64,000 nt of DNA from Sphingopyxis sp. RIFCSPHIGHO2_12_FULL_65_19 (lineage in GTDB: Bacteria > Pseudomonadota > Alphaproteobacteria > Sphingomonadales > Sphingomonadaceae), in the NCBI RefSeq assembly GCF_001830555.1, contig NZ_MIAM01000017.1, positions 31,868 through 95,867 of the forward strand. Reading direction: 5' to 3'. Below, in pieces: positions 47,938 through 57,269 of this stretch. The stretch's first letter is position 1. Every line of letters begins with the position of its first letter. A program made the position numbers and the translations under genes. The notes under the pieces are model-generated. The model was not told the origin of the DNA, searched no databases, and worked only from the letters and a program-made list of their open reading frames with translations.

Positions 47938-48213
47938 ATGAAAAAGCTGTTTGTAACCCTCGCCGCAACCTCGGCCCTCGCGCTCGGCGCCTGCCAGAGC
48001 CCCGCCGCCGACAAGGTCGAGGATCAGGCCGAAGCGAAGGCCGAGGCGATCGACGATCAGGCCGACGCGATGCCCGAAGGTCCCGCCAAAGAGGCGATGG
48101 AGCAGAAGGCCGATGTCGTCGAAGAGCAAGGCGAGGAAAAAGCCAACGCGATGGACGACAATGGCGAGATCGCTCCGTCCGAAACCGGCGTCGGCGACAC
48201 CCAGAAGAAATAA
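47938..48213 (+). CDS. small acidic Ala/Glu-rich lipoprotein
   Basis: MKKLFVTLAATSALALGACQSPAADKVEDQAEAKAEAIDDQADAMPEG; lipobox LGAC. Confidence 0.75.
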   Translation: MKKLFVTLAATSALALGACQSPAADKVEDQAEAKAEAIDDQADAMPEGPAKEAMEQKADVVEEQGEEKANAMDDNGEIAPSETGVGDTQKK

Positions 48214-48240
48214 GACTGCCTTCCCTAAGGGCAGGGTGAA

Positions 48241-48264
48241 GGGCGCCGGTTCCGGCGCCCTTTA
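48241..48264 (+). terminator. rho-independent terminator
   Basis: GGGCGCCGG-TT-CCGGCGCCC-TTTAT. Confidence 0.7.
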
Positions 48265-48344
48265 TCGTTGCGGTGGCCCGGCCCGGGCTGCTGGCAGCTG
48301 GGGCCGCTGGGACAAGGCAAGGGAACGCGGTTCGGCGTCGCTTC

Positions 48345-49232
48345 TCAGCACAGCGTCCGATCGAGAAAGTCCCTGATCAGCGGGACAACCTCGTCGAGAT
48401 TGGTTTCGAGAAGCCAATGGCCGCCGTCTAGCATATGCAGCTCGGCCGCGGGGAGATCGCGCAAATAGGCGCGCGCAGACTTCTCGGGCATATAGAAATC
48501 CTGCGGACCCCAGACGATGAGCGTCGGCGGGTGGTGCTCGCGCAGATAGCGCCGATGCGCGCCGAACCACGAGCGGTTGGCCTTGAGGCCCCCGATAAGG
48601 TCGATCGCGATTTCGCGGCGCCGCGGAGTGATCAGCGACCAGTGCAGTTTCCAGAGGTCCGGCGGAATGCGCGGCACGAGATCGGGCCGCACGTCGTTCA
48701 GAAACTCCTCCCGAAAAACATCCTCGCTGATTGCCTTGCCGATCTCGGCGCGCATCTCGCGTTCGGGAAGCGACCAGCTCTTCTCTATCTCGGCATATTT
48801 GTCGCCCAGCGCATCCTCATAGGGAATGTCCCCATTCTGGATGATCTGCGCGAGGATGCGTTCAGGCTGCATGATCGCGACACGCGCGCCGATCGGCGAT
48901 CCGAAATCGTGAAGATAGAGCACAAAGCGCTCGACGCCGAGCGCACGCACGAACCCGTCGAGAAGCTGCGCATAGCCGTCGAAGCTATAGTCGAAATGCT
49001 CGGGCGTATCGCTGTAGCCCATGCCCGGATAATCGGGTGCGAGCAGCCGCCACCGATCGCCAAGCCGCGGCAGGAGATTGCGAAACTCGAACGACGAACA
49101 GGGATAGCCATGCGGCAGCAGCAGCACCGGAGCGTCGGGCGGTCCTGCCTCCCTGTAAAAGATATCAACTCCGCCGACATCGATCCGCCGATGGAGAGTT
49201 TCTCCGTTCACAGTCGATGCTCCTCGCGTCAC
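48345..49232 (-). CDS. alpha/beta fold hydrolase (epoxide hydrolase-like)
   Basis: VLLLPHGYPCSSFEFRNLLPRLGDRWRLLAPDYPGMGYSDTP. Confidence 0.92.
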   Translation of the reverse strand: MTRGASTVNGETLHRRIDVGGVDIFYREAGPPDAPVLLLPHGYPCSSFEFRNLLPRLGDRWRLLAPDYPGMGYSDTPEHFDYSFDGYAQLLDGFVRALGVERFVLYLHDFGSPIGARVAIMQPERILAQIIQNGDIPYEDALGDKYAEIEKSWSLPEREMRAEIGKAISEDVFREEFLNDVRPDLVPRIPPDLWKLHWSLITPRRREIAIDLIGGLKANRSWFGAHRRYLREHHPPTLIVWGPQDFYMPEKSARAYLRDLPAAELHMLDGGHWLLETNLDEVVPLIRDFLDRTLC

Positions 49233-49236
49233 GATC

Positions 49237-49641
49237 TCAAGGGGCTGGCAGTTTCACTTCGGGCAGCGCATCGAGGTCGGCCTTGGTCATGCTCGTCTCA
49301 AGATCGGTGTCGCCGCCGCGCACGATGGGCTTGAGGCCCTGCACCGGTACATGGACGTAGCGGTCGGGACCGACGCCTTCGAGCTCGACGAGGAGACGGT
49401 CCACCTTGTCGTCGGCGCCGCGCAGCACCTGCGATACGTCTCCGAGATCCTTCCCGTCCGCGCCGACGATATCGGCGTCGAGAAGTTGTGCCTCGCTGAG
49501 GCCGAGCGCCGCAGGGAGGGGGCCGGCGACCGTGGCGCTGGTCTCGGCTGCACGTTCCATCCTGTCCTCGGCAGCTTCCTGCTTGCTGTCGCAAGCGGCG
49601 AGAAAAAGTGCGGCGCCGGCACCGAGGATGAGGATGCGCAT
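49237..49641 (-). CDS. PRC-barrel-like lipoprotein
   Basis: LFLAACDSK lipobox; LLDADIVGADGKDLGDVSQVLRGADDKVDRLLVELEGVG. Confidence 0.75.
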   Translation of the reverse strand: MRILILGAGAALFLAACDSKQEAAEDRMERAAETSATVAGPLPAALGLSEAQLLDADIVGADGKDLGDVSQVLRGADDKVDRLLVELEGVGPDRYVHVPVQGLKPIVRGGDTDLETSMTKADLDALPEVKLPAP

Positions 49642-49716
49642 GTCTTGTCCTTTCAGTAGGGGATCGAGCTCCGGTTCGACGCGGCGGAACTCGAAATCGT
49701 CATGATCTGACCAGGA

Positions 49717-49741
49717 AACGCCCCGCTGCAAAAGCGGTTGC
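49717..49741 (-). promoter_or_regulatory. EcfG-like promoter variant upstream of PRC-barrel lipoprotein
   Basis: Minus strand GCAAC-N16-CGTTTC. Confidence 0.5.
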
Positions 49742-49786
49742 GATTTTGCCCCGTGTGGTTCTTGGGGCGCGGTCTTCATTTACGCC

Positions 49787-50269
49787 TCAGCCCGCCTCCG
49801 TGACCCCCTCGTCGAGCCCGCGCGTCTTCGGTCGCAGCGCCTTGTAGCGCGGAAGGAACGCAATCATCGGCATCCAGCTCGGCGCCTCGGCGGTATAAAG
49901 GTGGAAGGCTGGCGCAATCTCTTCGGGATCGTCCAGCGTCCCCGCCGCAATATCGATCTCATCGGCCTGGTGGCGCAGATGGATTGTTAGCGGCGAGCCG
50001 CACTTCCGGCAGAAGCTGCGCGTGCCGAAGCTGGTCGATGCGAAGCGTTCTATATGCTCTTCGCTCGCAAGGATGCGGTACCGGTCGAGATGGACCGTCG
50101 TAAAGACCATGCCGCCCGACCCCGAGACATGCTGACAGACACGGCAGTGACACCAGCCGCTATCATATGGCTTTTCTTCGAGGCGGTACCGAACCGCGCC
50201 GCAAGCGCAGCCCCCATCGAGCGAAACCTCTTCGGCGCTTGCACTATCGCTATCGGAAGCGTTCGGCAT
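49787..50269 (-). CDS. GFA family (glutathione-dependent formaldehyde-activating-like) protein
   Basis: GGCACGAVRYRL, CHCRVCQHVSGSGGMVF, FCRKCGSPL. Confidence 0.92.
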   Translation of the reverse strand: MPNASDSDSASAEEVSLDGGCACGAVRYRLEEKPYDSGWCHCRVCQHVSGSGGMVFTTVHLDRYRILASEEHIERFASTSFGTRSFCRKCGSPLTIHLRHQADEIDIAAGTLDDPEEIAPAFHLYTAEAPSWMPMIAFLPRYKALRPKTRGLDEGVTEAG

Positions 50270-50383
50270 GGAACTCGCCTTTCTCGCGGCGCGGGTATCG
50301 GAGAGGGTAATGGCAGACCGATGGGGTGGTGGCTTCTCTTTGTCCTTCACCGACCGGGAACCGTGGCGGGATGTCTTTCCTTG

Positions 50384-50815
50384 TCAGAGCTGAACTTCGC
50401 CCTCATCCTCCCCGTCCCAATAATGCGCGCGGGTGCCCGAGACCTTGATGAGGACGATCCCGGGCGTCTCGATACCGTCCGGCCACCAGCGTTCGAGTCC
50501 TTTCGTCCAATGTTCGGCGAATGCGGCCTTGTCGCGGATGAGCGTTGCGTGACCCTCGACGGCGAGGAAGAAGGGCCGCATGCCGAGCAGGCCCGATTTG
50601 CCCTGATAGCTCAGATTGACGTTCGGGTTGGCCGCGATATCGGCGACCATGAGGGACGTCTCGTCGGTGAAGAACCAGGCGTCGCCGTCATAATTGACTT
50701 CGCGATTGTTGCTCATCGGCCGCGACCCGATGGCGCCGCCCGCCGTGTGCGTGGCGAGCATCGCGAAGTCGATATCCTTCATCTTCTCGGAAAGCTGTTC
50801 GATCGTCATGGTCAT
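50384..50815 (-). CDS. pyridoxamine 5'-phosphate oxidase family (general stress protein 26-like)
   Basis: FAMLATHTAGGAIGSRPMSNNREVNYDGDAWFFTDETSLMVADIAANPNVNLSY. Confidence 0.9.
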   Translation of the reverse strand: MTMTIEQLSEKMKDIDFAMLATHTAGGAIGSRPMSNNREVNYDGDAWFFTDETSLMVADIAANPNVNLSYQGKSGLLGMRPFFLAVEGHATLIRDKAAFAEHWTKGLERWWPDGIETPGIVLIKVSGTRAHYWDGEDEGEVQL

Positions 50816-50908
50816 GGGAGGAGCCTTTTGTCTGGAGCGTCTGTAACTGCATCAATGCGCCGCGAAGGCGGGAGTTGCGGAGGGGGGGGCTGCGCCTCGC
50901 GGCTTGGG

Positions 50909-51449
50909 TCAGGGACCGGTCGCGGCGGTCCGGCTTTGCTGGCGCGGGGCGCGGATCGGGCGATATTCGCAGGTGATCGCGAGCTCGCGCCGCGGGGCGG
51001 GCACGAGATGGATGTGGAGCCGGGCTTCGGCGGCGACCGCGTCGAGCGCAAAGGCCTGCTCGGCCTCGTACATCTCGTCGCGGTGCGGCTGCACCCACTG
51101 CCGCACCGATGCGAGCGCGCGCGACTTCGCACGCGCGAGCGTGTCCGCCACAATGAAAAGATTGCGGTGGCGCTCGAGAAATTCGCCCCGGATATAGCCG
51201 CCTAGATTGACATAATAGAGCCGTTCGGGACCCTCGAACGGCGCGGTCTTCAAAACTATGTCATAGCCATCGGCGTGATCGATCTCGGCCCAGCAGTCGA
51301 TATGGAGGCTGCCCGGCGTGCCCCACCATTGGCTGCGGAGCGCATCATAAGTGTCGGTGATCGTGGGCGCGGCGACGAAGCGCATGTCGTGCAGCTCGAT
51401 ATTGGCGCCGGCCATCTCGCCGCCGACATATATGGCGAAGAGCTTCACG
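50909..51449 (-). CDS. DUF1543 family protein (GTG start)
   Basis: VKLFAIYVGGEMAGANIELHDMRFVAAPTITDTYDALRSQWWGTPGSLHIDCWAEID. Confidence 0.85.
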
Positions 51450-53097
51450 CGGCCTTCTCCTCGGTAGTCGCCTGGCCGATCGCGGCTGCGAGCTGTTCTC
51501 CGACAACCAGGCCCATTTCGTGCGAACTCGTGATTCCCTGGATGAAAGGGTGGCGGCCGAGCAGGAAGGGCAGGCTGAGGCAGAAGAGGCGGGATTCCGG
51601 GATATCGTCTGCAATCGGGTGGAAGGCATCGTCGATCGCGATGCCCCGCGCCTCCGCCTTGCCGGCACCAGGCGCTGCATCGCGCACGATGCCCTGTTGG
51701 CGCAGCGAGGGGAATGGAAAGGCTGCGGCGCCGAGCGGGCGCTGGCCCATCGCCTCGATAAACACCTCGAAATGCCGCCGCTCGCCGCCCAAGATCAGGG
51801 ACGCGCCGGCCTCGTCGCCGCCCGTGTCGATGCGGTAGTCGTCGCCGATCGCCGTGACATCGAGCTTCCCGGCGCGATGGAGCGCGATCAGCCGCCGGAT
51901 CGATTTGTGGGGAACGGTGGCATAATCGTCGACGAACACCGGCTTGAAGTAACGGACGAAGCGGCGGTAGTCCGTTCCCTCCAGATATGGCACAAGAAGC
52001 GCGAGCACTTCGTGCATGCGCAGGATCGCGTAGCGCCACGCGACGGTGTGCCTTGCGGCATAGTCGTGCTGCGCTTCGGCGAGATTGGCCTCGGCCCACA
52101 CAAAGGGATCGCTCGCTGCGCGCCGCGCAAAATAGGCTTCGCAGAAGCCCTCAAGGTCGAGCTCCTCCAGGCCGATGCCCGCGGCGTAAGGGGGATCGGC
52201 AGCGGCAAGCTCCGCCTTGAACAGTGCGAAGGCGGCATCGAGCAGCTGGTCTTCTTCGCTCGCAACGAGACGCGTGATCGCCTCCTCGGTACAGATGTCG
52301 AGCGGCTCATAGGGAAGCGGCGCATAGAAATCGGCTTCGGGGAGCAGGCCCTTCCTCGACATCATCGTCATGTGGAACGCGTCGGTGGCGGATGCCGGAC
52401 GATAATGCGTCTCGCCGTCCCGGGTTTCGTCAAACGAGCCATGGATGTTGGCGAGCGCGATACAGGCGTCGATGGCCGTGAGCGAGCTGCCCCGAATGCC
52501 GATATCGCAGGGCGGTACCGTGGCCAGAGCCGAGGCGGGCCAGGGGCTGAGGAAATAGCCCGGCCGAACCTCGGGCTCGGAGGGCCATTGGTGGCCCGTC
52601 GCGAGGACGACATGATCGAAAGCCTCGTCGGCGAGTTCGCCCGACCTCGTGCGAACCTTGAGTATCATCGCGCCCGACGTGCTGACCGCGTCCTCGACGC
52701 GGCATCGCGTGCGCAGCTCGACCTCGATACCGCGCGCGCGCGCCATGTCGATAACGGCGTCGAACTGGTCGCGGAAATATTCGCCGAGCGCGACCCGCGG
52801 ATAGAAGGTCCGTTCGCCGATCGCATCGGGATCGATGCCGAGATCGGCGAGGCGCTCCGGCGGCTGACGTATCAGCCAGTCGCACAGCGTCTCGGCAAGC
52901 GGCGGGATTTCGATGCTGGCGATATTCGCCAGCATGGCGGGGTCGTTCCAGCCGGGCCGATAGGGCGTTCCGCGGCCCGCGCTCGCTTGCGCTTCATACA
53001 CGGCAAGACGGAAGGGCGAGGGGTGGTGGGCGAGAAGCGCATGCAGCGTGTAGAGCGTGGTCGGGCCGGCTCCGACAAAGGCTATGCGGGGTGTCAT
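51445..53097 (-). CDS. FAD/NAD(P)-binding protein
   Basis: IAFVGAGPTTLYTLHALL, HVVLATGHQWP, IGIRGSSLTAIDACIAL; overlaps DUF1543 start. Confidence 0.88.
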   Translation of the reverse strand: MTPRIAFVGAGPTTLYTLHALLAHHPSPFRLAVYEAQASAGRGTPYRPGWNDPAMLANIASIEIPPLAETLCDWLIRQPPERLADLGIDPDAIGERTFYPRVALGEYFRDQFDAVIDMARARGIEVELRTRCRVEDAVSTSGAMILKVRTRSGELADEAFDHVVLATGHQWPSEPEVRPGYFLSPWPASALATVPPCDIGIRGSSLTAIDACIALANIHGSFDETRDGETHYRPASATDAFHMTMMSRKGLLPEADFYAPLPYEPLDICTEEAITRLVASEEDQLLDAAFALFKAELAAADPPYAAGIGLEELDLEGFCEAYFARRAASDPFVWAEANLAEAQHDYAARHTVAWRYAILRMHEVLALLVPYLEGTDYRRFVRYFKPVFVDDYATVPHKSIRRLIALHRAGKLDVTAIGDDYRIDTGGDEAGASLILGGERRHFEVFIEAMGQRPLGAAAFPFPSLRQQGIVRDAAPGAGKAEARGIAIDDAFHPIADDIPESRLFCLSLPFLLGRHPFIQGITSSHEMGLVVGEQLAAAIGQATTEEKAA

Positions 53098-53188
53098 GTT
53101 GCGACAATGCTCCGGGCGCGCAGAAGTTCGGCCGACTTGCTCTGGGTCAATGCGAATTCTCCTCCGCCAGCTGCTTCGGGACGCCGAG

Positions 53189-53216
53189 CAAAAAAAAGGG
53201 TCCGCATACGCGGACC
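53189..53216 (-). terminator. rho-independent terminator of csbD-like gene
   Basis: Minus strand GGGTCCGC-GTAT-GCGGACCC-TTTTTTTT. Confidence 0.9.
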
Positions 53217-53245
53217 CGAAGGGGGCCATCAACTTGGCGGGAGGA

Positions 53246-53422
53246 TTAGTTTTCGGTGCCGGGAGTACCCGTCTTCGGCGGCTTGCCGTCTTCGATGCGG
53301 CCTTCGTTGCGAAGGTCGCGGCCTTCCTGCGCCTTGCGCTTGGCCTCGGGGCTGTCGCCGTTTTCGAAGGCTTCTTCCTTCACATAGCCGGCAGCTTCCT
53401 TGATCTGTCCTTTGACGCTCAT
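53246..53422 (-). CDS. CsbD-like stress protein
   Basis: MSVKGQIKEAAGYVKEEAFENGDSPEAKRKAQEGRDLRNEGRIED. Confidence 0.75.
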   Translation of the reverse strand: MSVKGQIKEAAGYVKEEAFENGDSPEAKRKAQEGRDLRNEGRIEDGKPPKTGTPGTEN

Positions 53423-53517
53423 GATACTCTCCATTGGCTGTGGGTTCTGGTGAGAGAAACCCTTGGACGCGGGCGAAAGTTGCCTGCGATCGCCCAGATT
53501 TATCTTCGCCTCCGTGC

Positions 53518-53542
53518 GCAACTTTGGCCGCATCGCGGCGTT
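53518..53542 (+). promoter_or_regulatory. EcfG-like promoter variant
   Basis: GCAAC-N16-CGTTTC. Confidence 0.4.
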
Positions 53543-53629
53543 TCGCGGCGCGTGTGAAAGAGTGACGACGGCGAGGCTTGGCCATTGCCCTGACGCCTGC
53601 GAACGCCCTTCGGCGATCGTCGCCGAACC

Positions 53630-53654
53630 GCAACTTTTGAACCCTGCAGGCGTT
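53630..53654 (+). promoter_or_regulatory. EcfG-like promoter variant upstream of DUF3606 gene
   Basis: GCAAC-N16-CGTT, 23 nt before ATG 53677. Confidence 0.5.
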
Positions 53655-53676
53655 CGCCCGTCATCATCGACGGGAG

Positions 53677-53865
53677 ATGGGCGTGATCCACCAACAGTTC
53701 GAACATGATCGCATCGATCGAAGCGCGCCCGGCGCGATGCTCGCTTGGGCGCGCATATTGGGCGCCAGCCAGTCCGAGATATTGATCGCGGTCGCGGCTG
53801 TCGGAGATCGCGCCGATGCGGTTCGTACCTATCTCGCGCGGCCGTGGCCGGAGCCCCTCGCTTGA
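53677..53865 (+). CDS. DUF3606-like small protein
   Basis: DRSAPGAMLAWARILGASQSEILIAVAAVGDRADAVRTYL. Confidence 0.7.
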   Translation: MGVIHQQFEHDRIDRSAPGAMLAWARILGASQSEILIAVAAVGDRADAVRTYLARPWPEPLA

Positions 53866-53939
53866 CGGAGGGCCCCGAGGGGACGGGCGGCGACGCGGCT
53901 GCAGCGAACAGCCGTCGCCCGGACGGAATCAGCGAGAAG

Positions 53940-54425
53940 ATGATCGCCGGGCAGCGCTGGCACCGCCACGCGAGCCCCGTGTCCTTCGTCCTGCTCGCTG
54001 CCATCGTCGCCGTCGCGCTATCGGGCCTCGTCGGTGGCCAGCCTAGTCTGCTGCGCGTCGAGGATTTTGGAGCAGCGCGGCTCGAGGTGAAGACGCCCTC
54101 GGTCATTCGCAACGGCGAGTTTTTCGAAACCCGCATTCGTGTCGAGGCGATCCGCGATGTTTCCGATGCGGTGCTTGCGGTCTCCCCGTCGCTCTGGACC
54201 GACATGACGATCAACACCATGCTCCCCGCCGCCGCCGAGGAAAGCTACAAGGACGGCGCCTATCGTTTCTCCTATGGGGAGCTTCGCGCGGGCGAGACGC
54301 TGGTCGTCAAGATCGATGGCCAGATCAACCCGCCGCTCTTCGCAGGAACCAAGGGCGAGATTGCGCTGTTCGACGGCGAGCAGCGGCTCGGCAGCATGCC
54401 GCTAGAGATCAAGGTCCTGCCCTGA
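53940..54425 (+). CDS. hypothetical membrane-anchored protein coupled to DUF421 gene (start may be further upstream)
   Basis: One TM, beta-rich domain; stop overlaps the next ATG. Confidence 0.75.
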   Translation: MIAGQRWHRHASPVSFVLLAAIVAVALSGLVGGQPSLLRVEDFGAARLEVKTPSVIRNGEFFETRIRVEAIRDVSDAVLAVSPSLWTDMTINTMLPAAAEESYKDGAYRFSYGELRAGETLVVKIDGQINPPLFAGTKGEIALFDGEQRLGSMPLEIKVLP

Positions 54426-54907
54426 TGGATATCGTCCTTCGCGCGAGTGCGATGTTTTTCCTGCTCTATGCGCTGCTCCGTCTCATGGGGAAACGCGAAC
54501 TGGGGCAGATGACGCCTTTCGAGCTGGTTCTGCTTGTGGTGATGGGCGACCTCATCCAGCAGGGCGTCACCCATAATGATTTCAGCCTGACCGGCGCGTT
54601 GCTCGCGATTGTGACCTTCGCCTTCTGGGCGCTCACCCTGAGCTGGGCGACCTATCTCTTTCCGCGGCTCAAGAATCTGCTCGAAGGCCATCCGCGCGTC
54701 GTGGTGAAGCAGGGCGAGATCATCCGCGACAATCTTCACCGCGACCGGCTTACCGCCGACGAGATCGAGTCCGAGATGCGGCTCGCGGGCATTGCCCACA
54801 TTTCCGACGTGGAATGGGCGATCCTCGAGCCGCAGGGGAAGATCAGCTTCATCAAGCGGTCCGAAGGCGCGTCGCGCCAGCGCGATGCCGACGACGGCGC
54901 GGTGTGA
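54425..54907 (+). CDS. DUF421/YetF-like membrane protein
   Basis: LRLMGKRELGQMTPFELVLLVVMGDLIQQG, RVVVKQGEIIRDNLHRDRLTADEIESEMRLAGI. Confidence 0.92.
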   Translation: MDIVLRASAMFFLLYALLRLMGKRELGQMTPFELVLLVVMGDLIQQGVTHNDFSLTGALLAIVTFAFWALTLSWATYLFPRLKNLLEGHPRVVVKQGEIIRDNLHRDRLTADEIESEMRLAGIAHISDVEWAILEPQGKISFIKRSEGASRQRDADDGAV

Positions 54908-54958
54908 GCGGATCGAGCGCAACTTTCGGGCTCGCCGCGCGCTGAACAGGCGCGGGGC

Positions 54959-55477
54959 ATGACGATGGAGACTGCCATGAAACCGACCGAAATCGACACC
55001 GACGCCACCCATATCCTTGCAGCCGATCACCGGGCGGTCGAAGCCCTGTTCGAGGAATTCGAGAAGGCCAGCGGGAGCGACCGCAAGGCGAAGATCGCCG
55101 ACCAGATTTGCACCGAGCTCAAGATTCACGCGCAGATCGAGGAAGAAGTCTTCTATCCGGCGCTCAAGGGAAAGATCGACGACGATCTGCTGAAGGAGGC
55201 CTATGTCGAGCATGACGGCGCCAAGATCCTGATCAACGACATCGTCGCCTCGGGACCCGCCGACGAATTTTTCGAGGCAAAGGTCACGGTGCTGTCCGAA
55301 GAGATCAAGCACCATGTGAAGGAAGAGGAAAAGCAGCACGACAATATGTTCCAGCAGGCGCGCGCCGCCGATGTCGACCTCGACGCGCTAGGCGAGAGGA
55401 TGCTCGCCCGGAAGGAAGAGCTGAAGCGCCAGGCCGAGACCGCAGGGCTGCCGCCCGCCGAACTCGCTACCATGTAG
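54959..55477 (+). CDS. hemerythrin HHE domain protein
   Basis: LAADHRAVEALFEEFEKA, HAQIEEEVFYPAL, EHDGAK, HHVKEEEKQHD. Confidence 0.92.
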   Translation: MTMETAMKPTEIDTDATHILAADHRAVEALFEEFEKASGSDRKAKIADQICTELKIHAQIEEEVFYPALKGKIDDDLLKEAYVEHDGAKILINDIVASGPADEFFEAKVTVLSEEIKHHVKEEEKQHDNMFQQARAADVDLDALGERMLARKEELKRQAETAGLPPAELATM

Positions 55478-55478
55478 G

Positions 55479-55964
55479 GTGAGCGCGGCGACGCTGATCG
55501 AACGGCGCACGCGCAAGCTGGCCCGGCATCTCGCCGGCAAGACGCTGCGGTTCGTGACAGCCGAAAGCTGCACCGGCGGCCAGCTCGCAGCCATCTTCGC
55601 CGCTGACGCCGCGCTCGGAGCCCATCTCGAGCGCGGCTTCGTCGCTTATTCGATCGACGCCAAATGCGAGATGCTCGGTGTCCTTCGGAAAGACGCCGAA
55701 CGGGGTGGGGCCGTCAATCCCGAGGTCGCGGCCGCGATGGCGACGGGCGCCCTCGGAAAAAGCTGCGCCGATATCGCCGTTGCGATCACGGGGTTTTGCG
55801 GGCCTCGCGAAGATCGTGAGGAAGTCGGTCTGGTCTACATCGGTGTGGCCAGTGCAGACGCGGCACACGTCGAGGATTTTCATTTCGGCGATATCGGCCG
55901 CCGCAATGTTCTCGATCAGGCGGTCGCCGCAGCACTCCAGATCATGATCGATGCGGCCTCGTGA
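55479..55964 (+). CDS. CinA C-terminal domain family (nicotinamide-nucleotide amidohydrolase-like)
   Basis: GKTLRFVTAESCTGGQLAAIFA, VNPEVAAAMATGAL; GTG start. Confidence 0.88.
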   Translation: MSAATLIERRTRKLARHLAGKTLRFVTAESCTGGQLAAIFAADAALGAHLERGFVAYSIDAKCEMLGVLRKDAERGGAVNPEVAAAMATGALGKSCADIAVAITGFCGPREDREEVGLVYIGVASADAAHVEDFHFGDIGRRNVLDQAVAAALQIMIDAAS

Positions 55965-56032
55965 ACGAGGATCGCGGGCACTTCGGCGGGCGGGACCGGA
56001 CGCCGGAGCTCGGCCGAGTTCGGCAGCCGTCC

Positions 56033-56248
56033 TTAACGCGGCTCTTTTCGTTTCAAGGCGCCGGCCTCGTGGGCCGCTCGCTTGCCTTCGGCCGTTTCGA
56101 CCAGATATTCGGGGTTTTTCGGCGATGCCGCGACATAATGACCCTTGATGTCCATCGCTTTCGTCACTTTTTTCACGACCTTGCCCTCGGCGCGTCCGCC
56201 GTGGCTCTTCCAGGTCACCTCGTCGCCTTTCTTGGGTTCGTCCTTCAG
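56033..56248 (-). CDS. DUF2945 (HVA1/TUDOR-like) protein, apparent CTG start
   Basis: LKDEPKKGDEVTWKSHGGRAEGKVVKKVTKAMDIKGHYVAASPKNPEYLVETAEGKRAAHEAGALKRK; SD AAGGAG 7 nt before CTG. Confidence 0.75.
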   Translation of the reverse strand: MKDEPKKGDEVTWKSHGGRAEGKVVKKVTKAMDIKGHYVAASPKNPEYLVETAEGKRAAHEAGALKRKEPR

Positions 56249-56377
56249 GATCTCTCTCCTTTCCGCAAAACAGCCCGCGCGCGCGGCAAAGGTTCCTCCC
56301 GGAGAGGGAGCCGCGAGCGGGAAGACGTCTGGCGCAGGCCCTTTCGTTGCGATTGCCGGTGACGTGGGGAGGCTTCG

Positions 56378-56635
56378 ATGAATGACGATCATGCACGCGG
56401 ACAACGCGACGGTCTGCGGCTTGCCCTCGCCGTACTTGCCGCTGAAGAGGCGAAATGGGCCGCACTGCTTGGCGAGAGCCGATCCTGGCGGACGAACCGC
56501 GAACGCGAGGTACGCCACAAGGCGCTGCAAGTCGCCCAGAAGCGGATACAGACATTGCTCAACCGCATGTCTCCAAAAGGGTATGACGGGCTCGACCATG
56601 AGGTCGCCGCCGCCCTCGAGAAGGCCGGACTCTGA
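56378..56635 (+). CDS. hypothetical protein
   Basis: MNDDHARGQRDGLRLALAVLAAEEAKWAALLGESRSWRTNREREVRHKALQVAQKRIQTLL. Confidence 0.55.
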   Translation: MNDDHARGQRDGLRLALAVLAAEEAKWAALLGESRSWRTNREREVRHKALQVAQKRIQTLLNRMSPKGYDGLDHEVAAALEKAGL

Positions 56636-56654
56636 TCGGCGGCGCGCGCTGGCC

Positions 56655-57008
56655 TTATTCTTGTGCGAGGCTGGCGAGCGCGGCTTCGAGACTATCGATC
56701 GTGAAAGGCTTCGCAAGGATCGGCCTGTCGCTCCAACAGGGGCCTGGCTGACCGACGAAACCGCCCGTCGCGACGAGGAAAGGGATCGACCGCGCCGCAA
56801 GGGCCTCTGCTACCGCATCGCACGGCAAACCGGATTCGAGATAAACGTCGACGATCGCGGCGTCGAATTCGCCTTTCGAGATATGCCTGAGCGCCGTAGC
56901 GATATCGCCCGCGTCGCCGACGATACCGTGCCCCAGCGCCTCCAACGCATCTTCGAGCATCATGGCGACAAGTGGATCATCTTCGACGACCAATATCCTC
57001 TTGGGCAT
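56655..57008 (-). CDS. single-domain response regulator
   Basis: RILVVEDDPLVAMMLEDALEALGH, AAIVDVYLESGLPCDAVAEAL, LAKPF. Confidence 0.92.
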   Translation of the reverse strand: MPKRILVVEDDPLVAMMLEDALEALGHGIVGDAGDIATALRHISKGEFDAAIVDVYLESGLPCDAVAEALAARSIPFLVATGGFVGQPGPCWSDRPILAKPFTIDSLEAALASLAQE

Positions 57009-57052
57009 ATATTCCCTGTCAACAGCTTCGAGGCACCCGTGGCGCGGCTAAG

Positions 57053-57077
57053 AACGTTCGACTGTCCGGGGCATTCC
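57053..57077 (-). promoter_or_regulatory. EcfG-like promoter upstream of response regulator
   Basis: Minus strand GGAAT-N16-CGTT. Confidence 0.5.
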
Positions 57078-57269
57078 GGTGATCGGCGTTGCTGTGTCGC
57101 ACCTACGCGCCCGTATCTGCGACTCTCATTCAGAATCATATTGATCCATGTTAATCCGTGATCGGACGCCGCGCGTTAAGGGCTCGATGTGCCGGTGACG
57201 CTGCTTGCCACGACGGGCTCTGCAGTGCATGCACGGCGGACACAGATCGACCGGCCGAGGGGCATTTAC

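Noticed and set aside
51520-53403. 627-aa plus-strand ORF opposite the FAD/NAD(P)-binding protein
   Set aside because: Shadow ORF; the minus-strand frame has clear Rossmann motifs.
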